From Phymorhynchus buccinoides (Eukaryota > Mollusca > Gastropoda > Neogastropoda > Raphitomidae): a DNA stretch of 64,000 nt. Below are positions 11,273 to 23,200 of this stretch, in pieces. Positions within the stretch are counted from its first letter, which is position 1; each line of letters starts with the position of its first letter. Position numbers and translations under genes: made by a program. The notes under the pieces are model-generated. The model was not told the origin of the DNA. It saw only the letters and a list, made by a program, of their open reading frames with translations, and ran no database searches. Where the stretch lies: NCBI GenBank assembly GCA_017654935.2, contig CM065700.1, positions 49,601,491 to 49,665,490 of the forward strand. Reading direction: 5' to 3'.

Positions 11273-14200
11273 CCTCCCTCCCTCCCTCCCTCCCTCCCTC
11301 CCTCCCTCCCTCCCTCCCTCCCTCCCTCCCTCCCTCCCTCACTCTCTCTCTCTCTCTGTGGTGTGTGTGTGTGTTTTGAAATGAAGGTTTCCCCTCGGTG
11401 TGTAAGTTGACGTTGCTGAGCAATTTAGCTGGGGTATATTCTGAGGTGGTAGCCTACAAATTCACAAGTTATCTACATTTTGCATTAAATTAAATTGTGT
11501 TAAATTTTTGCTTGTGGAATTCTTTTAGGTTTCTATATTGACGTTGCTGAGCAATTTAGCCTTTGTTCTTTGATGGGCAGCCTACAAAGTGTAAGCTTAC
11601 AAATCTATTATAATAGTTTTAGTCAAGATGTTATTGTTGCTGCGTTTGTTGCTGTCAGGCTTCCCCTCGGTGGGTAAGCTGACGTTGCTGAGCAATTTAG
11701 CCGGGGTCTAATCTGAGGTGGCAGTCTACAGGGAAACCCATTTAGTACGAGTACGGTTTAAACGAGAGCCCGTGTTTAACGAGTGGTTTCAAAATTCCCA
11801 ACCACAAGCCTTCTTTTTCCTTGTTAAATAATTCTGCATACAACGAGCTCGCTACAACGAGCAACTTGCATATAACGTACAATTTATTGACTCCCAAAGT
11901 CAAGCTTTTATGCAAAAACTACACGGTTAGAACGAGAACGCACTTACAACCACACCGCCATCCCAAAGTCAAGCTTTCTTGCACAACTACCTGGCTAGCA
12001 TGAGAACACACTGACAACAGCATCGCCATCTTGACTGACCCCTCGATATGTAAGCGACATTCTGATTGGCCGATATAACAACTTGGGTGTCTGCAGCGCA
12101 AGCAGACGACACTGGATTCACTCTTTGCGCACTGATCGTGTGACTTCCGGGAAATTTTAACTTTCTCTTAAAGTTAAAGCGCGTGTGTGGATTTTATGTT
12201 TTTGATGTTATCGTGTGTTAATAAACTGTTTTAAAGTGTTTGTAATCGGCATTAAAAACCCTATGGATACAGGATACTGGGCTTACAACCATGCTTTGTT
12301 GGGTAAGTGTGTTGTTTCCGTTTTTCTGTCTTTTTCACACTTTACCAGCACGCACATCACAGTAGATGTGAGGAGCGATTGATAGGTTCGTCAGGGTTGC
12401 CAATATCGATAAAATGGTTTGAACAAGCAATGCTTACAACGAGTAAATTGGCCCTCTCCCCTGGAATTCGTACTAAACGGGTTTCACTGTATAATTGTCT
12501 AACTCGTCTATTTTAAAATAAAGATATTACTGTCACTGTGTTTGTTGAATTCAGGCTTCCCCTCGGTGGGTAAGTCGACGTTGCTGAGCAATTTAGCCGG
12601 GGTGTATTCTGAGGTTGCGGCCTACGAGTTCACCACCCTCACCACGGTGCCGGGCGTCATCCGATACAAGGGGGCCAAAATCCAGGTCAGAAACAGCATT
12701 TCAGTCATTCGCCTTTTAACAAAATGGATATCAATATCAATATTTGGCAGCATGCATTCTGAACCGTTCCTGTGTGATTAGCATTTTTGTCTTGCTTAAT
12801 AACTCCCTCGGGATGAATGAGCTGGCTCCGGCTCATGGCCGGCTCAACCATTTAGGACGAATGAGCTGGCTCCGGCTCATGGCCGGCTCAACCATTTAGG
12901 ACGAATGAGCTGGCTCCGGCTCATGGCCGGCTCAACCATTTAGGACGAATTAGCTGGCTCCGACTCATGGCCGGCTCAACCATTAAGGACGAATGAGCTG
13001 GCTCCGACTCATGGCTGGCTCAACCATTAACCCTTTCACCACCAATGTCGCATTTATCCACCACAATGGTTTAACACCCACGTCACTAAAAGGCATCAAA
13101 TCAGGCCGGGTCTGTTATCTGAAGACCCTATTTTCTTAATTTTGGGAGGTGGGGATAGGCCTACTGTTAATCATGTCACAAAGGAATTTCCAATATTGCA
13201 GATAAAAAAAATTCTCTACCCAGCTAAAGGGTTAAGGACGAATGAGCTGGCCCCGGCTCATGGCCGGTTCAACCATTTAGGACGAATGAGCTGGCCCCGG
13301 CTCATGGCCGGCTCAACCATTTAGGACGAATGAGCTGGCTCCGGCTCATGGCCGGCTCAACCATTAAGGACGAATGAGCTGGCTCTGGCTCATGGCTGGC
13401 TCAACCATTTAGGACGAATGAGCTGGCCCCGGCTCATGGCCGGCTCAACCATTTAGGACGAATGAGCTGGCTCCGGCTCATGGCCGGCTCAACCATTAAG
13501 GACGAATGAGCTGGCTCCGGCTCATGGCTGGCTCAACCATTTAGGATGAATGAGCTGGCTCTGGCTCATGGCTGGCTCAACCATTTAGGACGAATGAGCC
13601 GGATCTCATGAGAGGTTTCAAGAGGTTTTGATTTATGGTGTATAACCAGCTTTCAAGAGCCACCTTGTAATCTATTTTTAGCTTGCTTTGACCTTTCGTG
13701 TCTTGAAATCAATTCAGTTCAAATAACTTTATTAATTTTCCTGAGAAATTAAGATGCACAATCGCAGGCTTAATAAACTATATAAATAAACATGCACATT
13801 ATAAATACATCCCATGGCACAGAAATAGTACAAAACAATGTAATAACATCAAGCTATTGAAAAGGAAAAGAAGTAAATTAATGTAAGTATAAAACATAAA
13901 CGCCTTTTCACACGCTCCATTCTCTTCACACCCGCACCCACTCCCCTCCCCCATCCCCCCCCCTACCCCCCCACCCTCACCACACCCCTACCCCACACCC
14001 ACCCACCTGCCAAAACCCCCCAACCAAGTTCATCTTACACAACCGCACTCCACACTGCAAGCACAAACACGAGTAAGATGAATTATGTTGATAAAATAAA
14101 AAGATCCAAGTTGTTATGACAAATGCGTATAAAACAGAAAGACAATACATTTACAGGCAAAAACCAGTGTACATTCTGAGGGGAAAACAAGAACCACCGC

Positions 14201-17200
14201 AATCAACCAATCATTGCAGACTTTACTTTCAGTTTTGGCTGTAGGGGTGGGGGTGGTCAGAGATCGGAATGTGGACTTTTCCTTCTTTCTATGTGTTATC
14301 TGTTTTCGTCAATAGGAGACAAACGATGAACATATGGAATCTGATATTTTACGGTCATTTAGCACATGGTGTTTGTAATCTTCTCGGAAAATATCGGCTC
14401 ATAACTTTGTGTAACTTTTTTGTGGTGATCTGTTTTCCAACCTAGTCAAATGGCCCGTCCCGAATGGTTGTACAGGGAAGCAACCGGCCATTGCTGAGTG
14501 AGTTAAGAAAACCTTTGATTGCAATAACAATTTTAAAAAAAATCAGTTTCAGTCTCACAAATATTACAAAATTAAATGTTTGTAAAATATGGAGAGTGCG
14601 CCTTAAAATAAGAAGCACCTTGTAGTTGGTCAAAGTTGGTAAAATGGCTGAACGGATCTTGTTGACATTTTAAGAACAAGTGCTAATCTACTTTGGCCAT
14701 GTGTTACGATACTTTAACTGATTTGGGTCAAATCTTCTAAATGCATGTTACATGCGTCACGATACTTTAACTGATTTGGGTAACATCTTCTAAATGCATG
14801 TTACATGTGTTACGATACTTTAACTGATTTGGGTCAAATCTTCTAAATGCATGTTACATGCGTCACGATACTTTAACTGATTTGGGTAACATCTTCTAAA
14901 TGCATGTTACATGCGTCACGATACTTTAACTGATTTGGGTAACATCTTCTAAATGCATGTTACATGTGTTACGATACTTTAACTGATTTGGGTCAAATCT
15001 TTTAAATGCATGTTACATGCGTCACGATACTTTAACTGATTTGGGTAACATCTTCTAAAGGCATGTTACATATGTCACGATGCTTTAACTGATTTGGGTC
15101 AAATCTTCTAAAGGCATGTATGGTCACTGGAAAGTTTATTGTTTCGACTGTTCAGTTCTTACAATATCATTACTTTAGGGCATTGTGTTTTCAGTTGCTG
15201 GACCTGCCAGGTATCATCGAAGGAGCCAAGGATGGAAAGGGGCGCGGTAAACAGGTCATCGCAGGTACAGGAGTTTCTCTTTGGCCTTTTTCTCTTTCTT
15301 CTGAATGTTGGGGTGCTTAACTCATTCGCATCGCAACGATTTTGAATTATTAAAAATAACTCACAAATCGCTCCAGCCATACACACAAACAAAACATACA
15401 TAAACAAAAGGAGAAATGAACGAAGATTACGGGTTATTACTTCAGGTTTGGACATAGGGAAGTGGTAGATCAGACTTTTTTTACATATAGACTTTATATA
15501 GAAAAACTCCACCGATTGGTTCCCCCACAACAAACCACTACAAAAGCAAACTCAGAGGCAAAATTGTGGTCTAAGGGAGTGAAGCGAGTTTAGAAGTGAC
15601 GAAAGTATTGTGTGCACACAGATTTACTTCCCTTGAAGCAAATGCATAAAATTGACAGCTATCTATTAATTCCGGACATATATGGCAGGAACGACTTGAA
15701 TTAGTTAATTTTTCGGAACACTTTGGAAATCCGGTTTTGGGTGTGCTAAAACTGTGGCTTTCGGGTGTTTTTTTTTTATAGTTTACAGCGATTTTTAAAA
15801 AAAAGGAGACTTCAGGAAAATGCCATTGCAAGCTTCATAAGCAATGACGTCATTTTGTGCAAACTTAGACATAACCTCCCTTCCACCCACCCTCACCCCA
15901 CCCCACCTCACTCCGCTCAACAACTTTTGTTGATGGTCAATATTCCGAGTTGAAGGCTTTGACTTAATTGTCTTCTACCAATAATGATGTTAAAAGAAGT
16001 GCCCCCCCCCCCCCCCCCCAACCCGTTCAACAAAAGTTTCGTTGTTTTTTAAAGTTCCAGGTTTGATGTTTTTACTTTACCCCCACTCCCCTGCTCAACA
16101 AGTTTTTAGGAAGTTAAGTTTGGGGTTTGCACAATCATTCGTTTCAGGTTTGGGTTTTGCACAATCATTCGTTTCAGGTTTGGGGTTTTCACAGTCTTTC
16201 ATTTCAGGTTTGGGGTTTTCAGGAAATCTAGTTTCAGGTTTGGGGTTTTCAGGAAATCGAGTTTCAGGTTTGGGGTTTTCAGGAAATCGAGTTTCAGGTT
16301 TGGGGTTTTCAGGAAATCGAGTTTCAGGTTTGGGGACCTCCTCCCACTAGCAGCCTTGCGGGTTTCCATAGTTTATTGTGAAACCATTTGCCAGTTTCTA
16401 AACAAAAAATAACCCTGTGTTCTATTTTTAAAAGCATCAGTAAGCAGATGAACATGTGTCTTGAAGACAGACTCGTGGTGTCTACATGTTTGTGTTCTCT
16501 GTGTGTGTGTGTGTGTGTGTGTGCACGTGCATGTGAGCTTGCATGAATCGTTGAACGTCTTGATGCCACAAGGATGTGCAAAATGTTCTTTCCAGTGGCG
16601 CGTACCTGCGGCCTCATCTTCATCGTGCTGGATTGCCTGAAGCCCCTCCAGCACAAGCGGCTCATCGAACACGAGCTGGAAGGGTTCGGCATCCGCCTCA
16701 ACAAAGACCCGCCAAACATCATCTTCAAGAAGAAGGATAAAGGGGGGCTGAACCTGCAGACTATGGTAAGCTGTGGTGTGGCAATAGTCATAGAGTTCAA
16801 TAGAACAGAACAAAGGAATACAGCTACATCCGCCTCAACAAAGACCCGCCAAACATCATCTTCAAGGAGAAAGGGGGGGCTCAACCTGCTGACTATGGTA
16901 AGCTGTGGTGTGGCAATAGTCATAGAGTTCAGTGGAACAGAACAAAGGAATACAGCTACATCCGCCTCAACAAAGACCCGCCAAACATCATCTTCAAGGA
17001 GAAAGGGGGGGCTCAACCTGCTGACTATGGTAAGCTGTGGTGTGGCAATAGTCATAGAGTTCAATAGAACAGAACAAAGGAATACAGCTACATCCGCCTC
17101 AACAAAGACCCGCCAAACATCATCTTCAAGGAGAAAGGGGGGGCTCAACCTGCTGACTATGGTAAGCTGTGGTGTGGCAATAGTCATAGAGTTCAGTGGA

Positions 17201-20200
17201 ACAGAACAAAGGAATACAGCTACATCCGCCTCAACAAAGACCCGCCAAACATCATCTTCAAGAAAGAAGGAGAAACAGGGACTGAATTTCCAGGCTCTAG
17301 TAAGGTGTAACATACACTGATATTTTTTTCTTAATGCTGATTAATTTTCTTCTGTTATGCAACTGGACTAGACACTGCACATGCGATCTAAAAGAGTACA
17401 AGTACGGTGCGAACCATCCTTGGAGAGTAAAATATCCACAATGCAAAGATCACACTGACTTTTATTTGTTTGTTGTTGTCGTACCCTGGCTTAAAGACTC
17501 CAGGGATCATCCCAACAGCCGAAGCACTTGAACACTATGATACAAATGCACCGGCTAGGGATGAGAACATTACGTGTGTGATCGTTTTTTTATTACCTCG
17601 CCACATGGACAGCCACACTCCGACTTCGAAGGATTTTGGAGACTGATGATGTTATGCTAGGAGCTTGTTACGGCTAAAGACAATCCCCGCATAATTATGC
17701 ATAGCATAACAACATTTTTATGTAGCCTTGGTGTTCTAACCTATGTCAGTTGGTCTGACACAGCATTAACCCTCTTGCATTCGCACTTACAGAAAAAATT
17801 TATCTAGTATTCAGATTCGTTCACATATTTTTGTGAAAATCTGTCTTTTGAAGCACACATAGCACCATACAGTTACCACCACATCATTGCAAGTGAGAAG
17901 CTTCTTCACAGTGTGTGTAACAAGCCAGAACTTAGTGCATGATGAAAATGCCATCAGAGGGGGTCTCAGAGTGGGGGAAAGCTTCAATACACAGAGGCAA
18001 CTACCGGCTGGGCGGAATAAATGCAAGGCGGGTTTGTTTGTTTGTGTGTTAGGTGCAACAGTCTGAGCTGGACCTTGACACGGTGCGCACCATCCTGGGA
18101 GAGTACAAGATCCACAACTGATGTTTGTGTGTGTGTTTGTTAGGTGCAACAGTCTGAGCTGGACCTTGACACGGTGCGCACCATCCTGGGAGAGTACAAG
18201 ATCCACAACTGATGTTTGTGTGTTTGTTAGGTGCAACAGTCTGAGCTGGACCTTGACACGGTACGCACCATCCTGGGAGAGTACAAGATCCACAACTGAT
18301 GTTTGTGTGTGTGTTTGTTAGGTGCAACAGTCTGAGCTGGACCTTGACACGGTGCGCACCATCCTGGGAGAGTACAAGATCCACAATGCCGACATTACGC
18401 TGAGATACGACGCCACCGCCGAGGATCTGATTGACGTGGTGGAGGGAAACAGGGTCTACATCCCCTGCATCTATCTGCTCAACAAGATCGACCAGATCTC
18501 CATTGAGGTCAGTATCATCATCATCATTGTCATTGTCATCATCATCATCTGATTGATGTGGTGGAGGGAAACAGGGTCTACATCCCCTGCATCTATCTGC
18601 TCAACAAGATCGACCAGATCTCCATTGAGGTATTATCATCATCATTGTCATTATCATCATTGATCATCATCCGTCGCAAAGTTTGCCCATTGACTAACAA
18701 AGTTTATACAGTACCGGTCTGTCAAAGAGGTGGTCAAATTGGATTCCAATTGGAGCTGTTGAATTGATGAACAAATGGAAAATGATGGATTGTGTGTGTG
18801 CAGGTGTGGCACTTTTTATTTCGGCTCACTCTGCGGATGATTACATTTCTTTTTTTCCTGTTGTTGTTCCTAGGAACTGGACATCATCTACAAGATCCCG
18901 CACTGCGTGCCCATCTCAGCCCACCACAAGTGGAACTTTGACGACCTGCTGGAAAAAATGTGGAACTACCTCAGGCTAGTGCGCATGTAGGTAGCATTCT
19001 GTGTGTTATATCGTGTGTAACTGCCAATGGTGTGTGTCGACTTGTGTCTGTACCTAGCCTGCATGTAGGTAGCCTTCTGTGTGTTACATCGTGTGTAACT
19101 GCCAATGGTGTGTGTCGACTTGTGTCTGTACCTAGCCTGCATGTAGGTAGCCTTCTGTGTGTTACATCGTGTGTAACTGCCAATGGTGTGTGTCGACTTG
19201 TGTCTGTACCTAGCCTGCATGTAGGTTGCCTTCTGTGTGTTACATCGTGTGTAACTGCCAATGGTGTGTGTCGACTTGTGTTTGTACCTAGTCTGCATGT
19301 AGGTAGCCTTCTGTGTGTTACATCGTGTGTAACTGCCAATGGTGTGTGTCGACTTGTGTTTGTACCTAGTCTGCATGTAGGTAGCCTTCTGTGTGTTACA
19401 TCGTGTGTAACTGCCAATGGTGTTTGTCGACTTGTGTCTGTACCTAGCCTGCATGTAGGTAGCCTTCTGTGTGTTACATCGTGTGTAACTGCCAATGGTG
19501 TGTGTCGACTTGTGTTTGTACCTAGCCTTGCTGCCTCCAACTAGTGTACATCTAGGTCACTTTATTATTTTTGATTTTGTTTCCTTGTAACATTTATTAC
19601 CTTTCAGTTAAAGTAGAACTTAGCCTATAACATTTGGTGGACATTGGCACGCTTGTACAGTAAGTGAACCATATGCTTCTTTGCCGTTAATCCGGTGTTA
19701 CTGTGAACAGATTAACAAACCTTCACACACCATTTCAGCTTTATTTGTCCTCTGCCTCTGTGCAGCTTTGGGATAGTGTGATCAGCCATGTCTGCTTCTT
19801 TGTTTACCGTACTGGTACTGGAATTTGGTACTTTATTGTCACACTCACAGAGGCGTCTCTGTGAAATTTGGGTTGCTCCTACCTGGAGAGTGCGTCACAA
19901 CCAGAGGCGCGCCACCCTTTTTTTTTAAATTTGCATGCGATTTTTGTGTGACTGATGAGGAAGGAAACATCTTGTTCACCAATTCCAGTGACTTCATATG
20001 TTGTACACTGCTGCATTACCTAACGATGATTTGTCAGTGATCAGCTGTGTCTTTCTATGTCACTGTGTTGTCAGTCTACACATCTTGTACACTGGTGCAT
20101 TACCTAACGATGATTTGTTAGTGTCTTTCTCTGTCACCGTGTTGTCAGTCTACACATCTTGTTCACCAATTCCAGTGACTTCACATGTTGTACACTGCTG

Positions 20201-23200
20201 CATTACCTAACGATGATTTGTCAGTGATCAGCAGTAGGCGTTGCAGATACACCAATGTATTCTTTTTATGTCCTGCTTAATAATAACAGGTGTATCCCCC
20301 CGTGGGGATACCGGGGGACCTTTTGTATAAATAGTTCCTCCACCTTCTGGAAGTTCTGTGCTTGTAACTTCCTCTAATCTGTCACATACTCTCTTTGACT
20401 CTGCCTTTTTCCTTTGCTTACTGTCATCTACTATCTTTCTGCCTAACCGGTCCATTCTCCTCCTGCCTTTTTTCACGACACACCTTCAAAAAGATTTCCT
20501 CCAGCCGAACTTGCTGGGCCCAACTATTTCTTAGTTAGGCGCATAACGGCAGCATGACGTATCTGCGCTCATAATTGACAAGAAACTGTCTGAGCGATCG
20601 AAGAAGAACAGGTGTATTTTAATTTATGATAATGAATTTCAGCTACACCAATGTATTCTCTATGTCGTTCGTGTGATGATTTATGATAATGCATTTCAGC
20701 TACACCAATGTATTCTCTATGTCGTTCGTGTGATGATTTATTGTAATGCATTTCAGCTACACCAATGTATTCTCTATGTCGTTCGTGTGATGATTTATTG
20801 TAATGCATTTCAGCTACACCAATGTATTCTCTGTGTCGTGTTTAATAACAACAGATGTATGATGATTTATTATAATGATGCATTTCAGCTACACCAATGT
20901 ATTCTCTGTGTCGTGTTTAATAACAACAGATGTATTATGATTTATTATAATGATGCATTTCAGCTACACCAAGCCTAAGGGCCAGTTGCCTGACTACTCT
21001 GCGCCTGTTGTTCTGAAGACTGGGCATTCCTCGGTGGAGGACTTCTGTAACAAACTGCATCGCACCATCATCAAGGAGTTCAAATAGTACGTCACTCTGT
21101 CTGTCTGTCTGTCTCTGTGTGTGTGTGTCTGTCTGTCTCTGTGTGTGTGTGTGTGTGTGTGTTGTTATGAAGACTGGGCATTCCTCGGTGGAGGACTTCT
21201 GTAACAAACTGCATCGCACCATCATCAAGGAGTTCAAATAGTACGTCACTGTGTCTGTCTGTCTGTCTGTCTGTGTGTGTGTCTGTCTGTGTGTGTGTTG
21301 TTATGAAGACTGGGCATTGCTCTGTGGAGGACTTCTGTAACAAACTGCATCGCACCATCATCAAGGAGTTCAAATAGTATGTCACTGTGTGTGTGTGTAT
21401 GTGTATTGATCCATCATCAAGGAGTTCAAATAGTATGTCACTGTGTGTGTGTGTATTGATCCATCATCAAGGAGTTCAAATAGTATGTCACTGTGTGTGT
21501 ATGTATGTGTATTGATCCATCATCAAGGAGTTCAGATAGTATGTCACTGTGTGTGTGTGTATGTGTATTGATCCATCATCAAGGAGTTCAGATAGTATGT
21601 CACTGTGTGTGTATGTGTATTGATCCATCATCAAGGAGTTCAGATAGTATGTCACTGTGTGTATGTGTATTGATCCATCATCAAGGAGTTCAAATAGTAT
21701 GTCACTGTGTGTGTATGTGTATTGATCCATCATCAAGGAGTTCAGATAGTATGTCACTGTGTGTGTGTGTATGTGTATTGATCCATCATCAAGGAGTTCA
21801 AATAGTATGTCACTGTGTGTGTGTGTATTGATCCATCATCAAGGAGTTCAGATAGTATGTCACTGTGTGTGTATGTGTATTGATCCATCATCAAGGAGTT
21901 CAGATAGTATGTCACTGTGTGTGTATGTGTATTGATCCATCATCAAGGAGTTCAGATAGTATGTCACTGTGTGTGTGTGTATGTGTATTGATCCATCATC
22001 AAGGAGTTCAGATAGTATGTCACTGTGTGTGTATGTGTATTGATCCATCATCAAGGAGTTCAAATAGTATGTCACTGTGTGTGTGTGTATGTGTATTGAT
22101 CCATCATCAAGGAGTTCAGATAGTATGTCACTGTGTGTGTATGTGTATGTGTATTGATCCATCATCAAGGAGTTCAGATAGTATGTCACTGTGTGTGTGT
22201 GTATGTGTATTGATCCATCATCAAGGAGTTCAGATAGTATGTCACTGTTTGTGTATGTGTATTGATCCATCATCAAGGAGTTCAAATAGTATGTCACTGT
22301 GTGTGTGTGTATGTGTATTGATCCATCATCAAGGAGTTCAGATAGTATGTCACTGTGTGTGTGTATGTGTATTGATCCATCATCAAGGAGTTCAAATAGT
22401 ATGTCACTGTGTGTGTGTGTATGTGTATTGATCCATCATCAAGGAGTTCAGATAGTATGTCACTGTGTGTGTGTGTATGTGTATTGATCCATCATCAAGG
22501 AGTTCAAATAGTATGTCACTGTGTGTGTGTGTATGTGTATTGATCCATCATCAAGGAGTTCAGATAGTATGTCACTGTGTGTGTATGTGTATTGATCCAT
22601 CATCAAGGAGTTCAGATAGTATGTCACTGTGTGTGTATGTATGTGTATTGATCCATCATCAAGGAGTTCAGATAGTATGTCACTGTGTGTGTATGTGTAT
22701 TGATCCATCATCAAGGAGTTCAGATAGTATGTCACTGTGTGTGTATGTATGTGTATTGATCCATCATCAAGGAGTTCAGATAGTATGTCACTGTGTGTGT
22801 GTGTATTGATCCATCATCAAGGAGTTCAAATAGTATGTCACTGTGTGTGTATGTGTATTGATCCATCATCAAGGAGTTCAGATAGTATGTCACTGTGTGT
22901 GTGTGTATGTGTATTGATCCATCATCAAGGAGTTCAGATAGTATGTCACTGTGTGTGTGTGTATGTGTATTGATCCATCATCAAGGAGTTCAGATAGTAT
23001 GTCACTGTGTGTGTGTGTATGTGTATTGATCCATCATCAAGGAGTTCAGATAGTATGTCACTGTGTGTGTATGTGTATTGATCCATCATCAAGGAGTTCA
23101 AATAGTATGTCACTGTGTGTGTGTGTATGTGTATTGATCCATCATCAAGGAGTTCAGATAGTATGTCACTGTGTGTGTGTGTGTATGTGTATTGATCCAT

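Noticed and set aside
12542..12781. A separate 79-codon gene starting at an ATG-like frame around the P-loop
   Set aside because: It is DRG1 exon 3 read through into its flanking introns.
16324..17313. A 329-codon minus-strand frame
   Set aside because: It is the antisense of the DRG1 exon 5 tandem array and a GT microsatellite.
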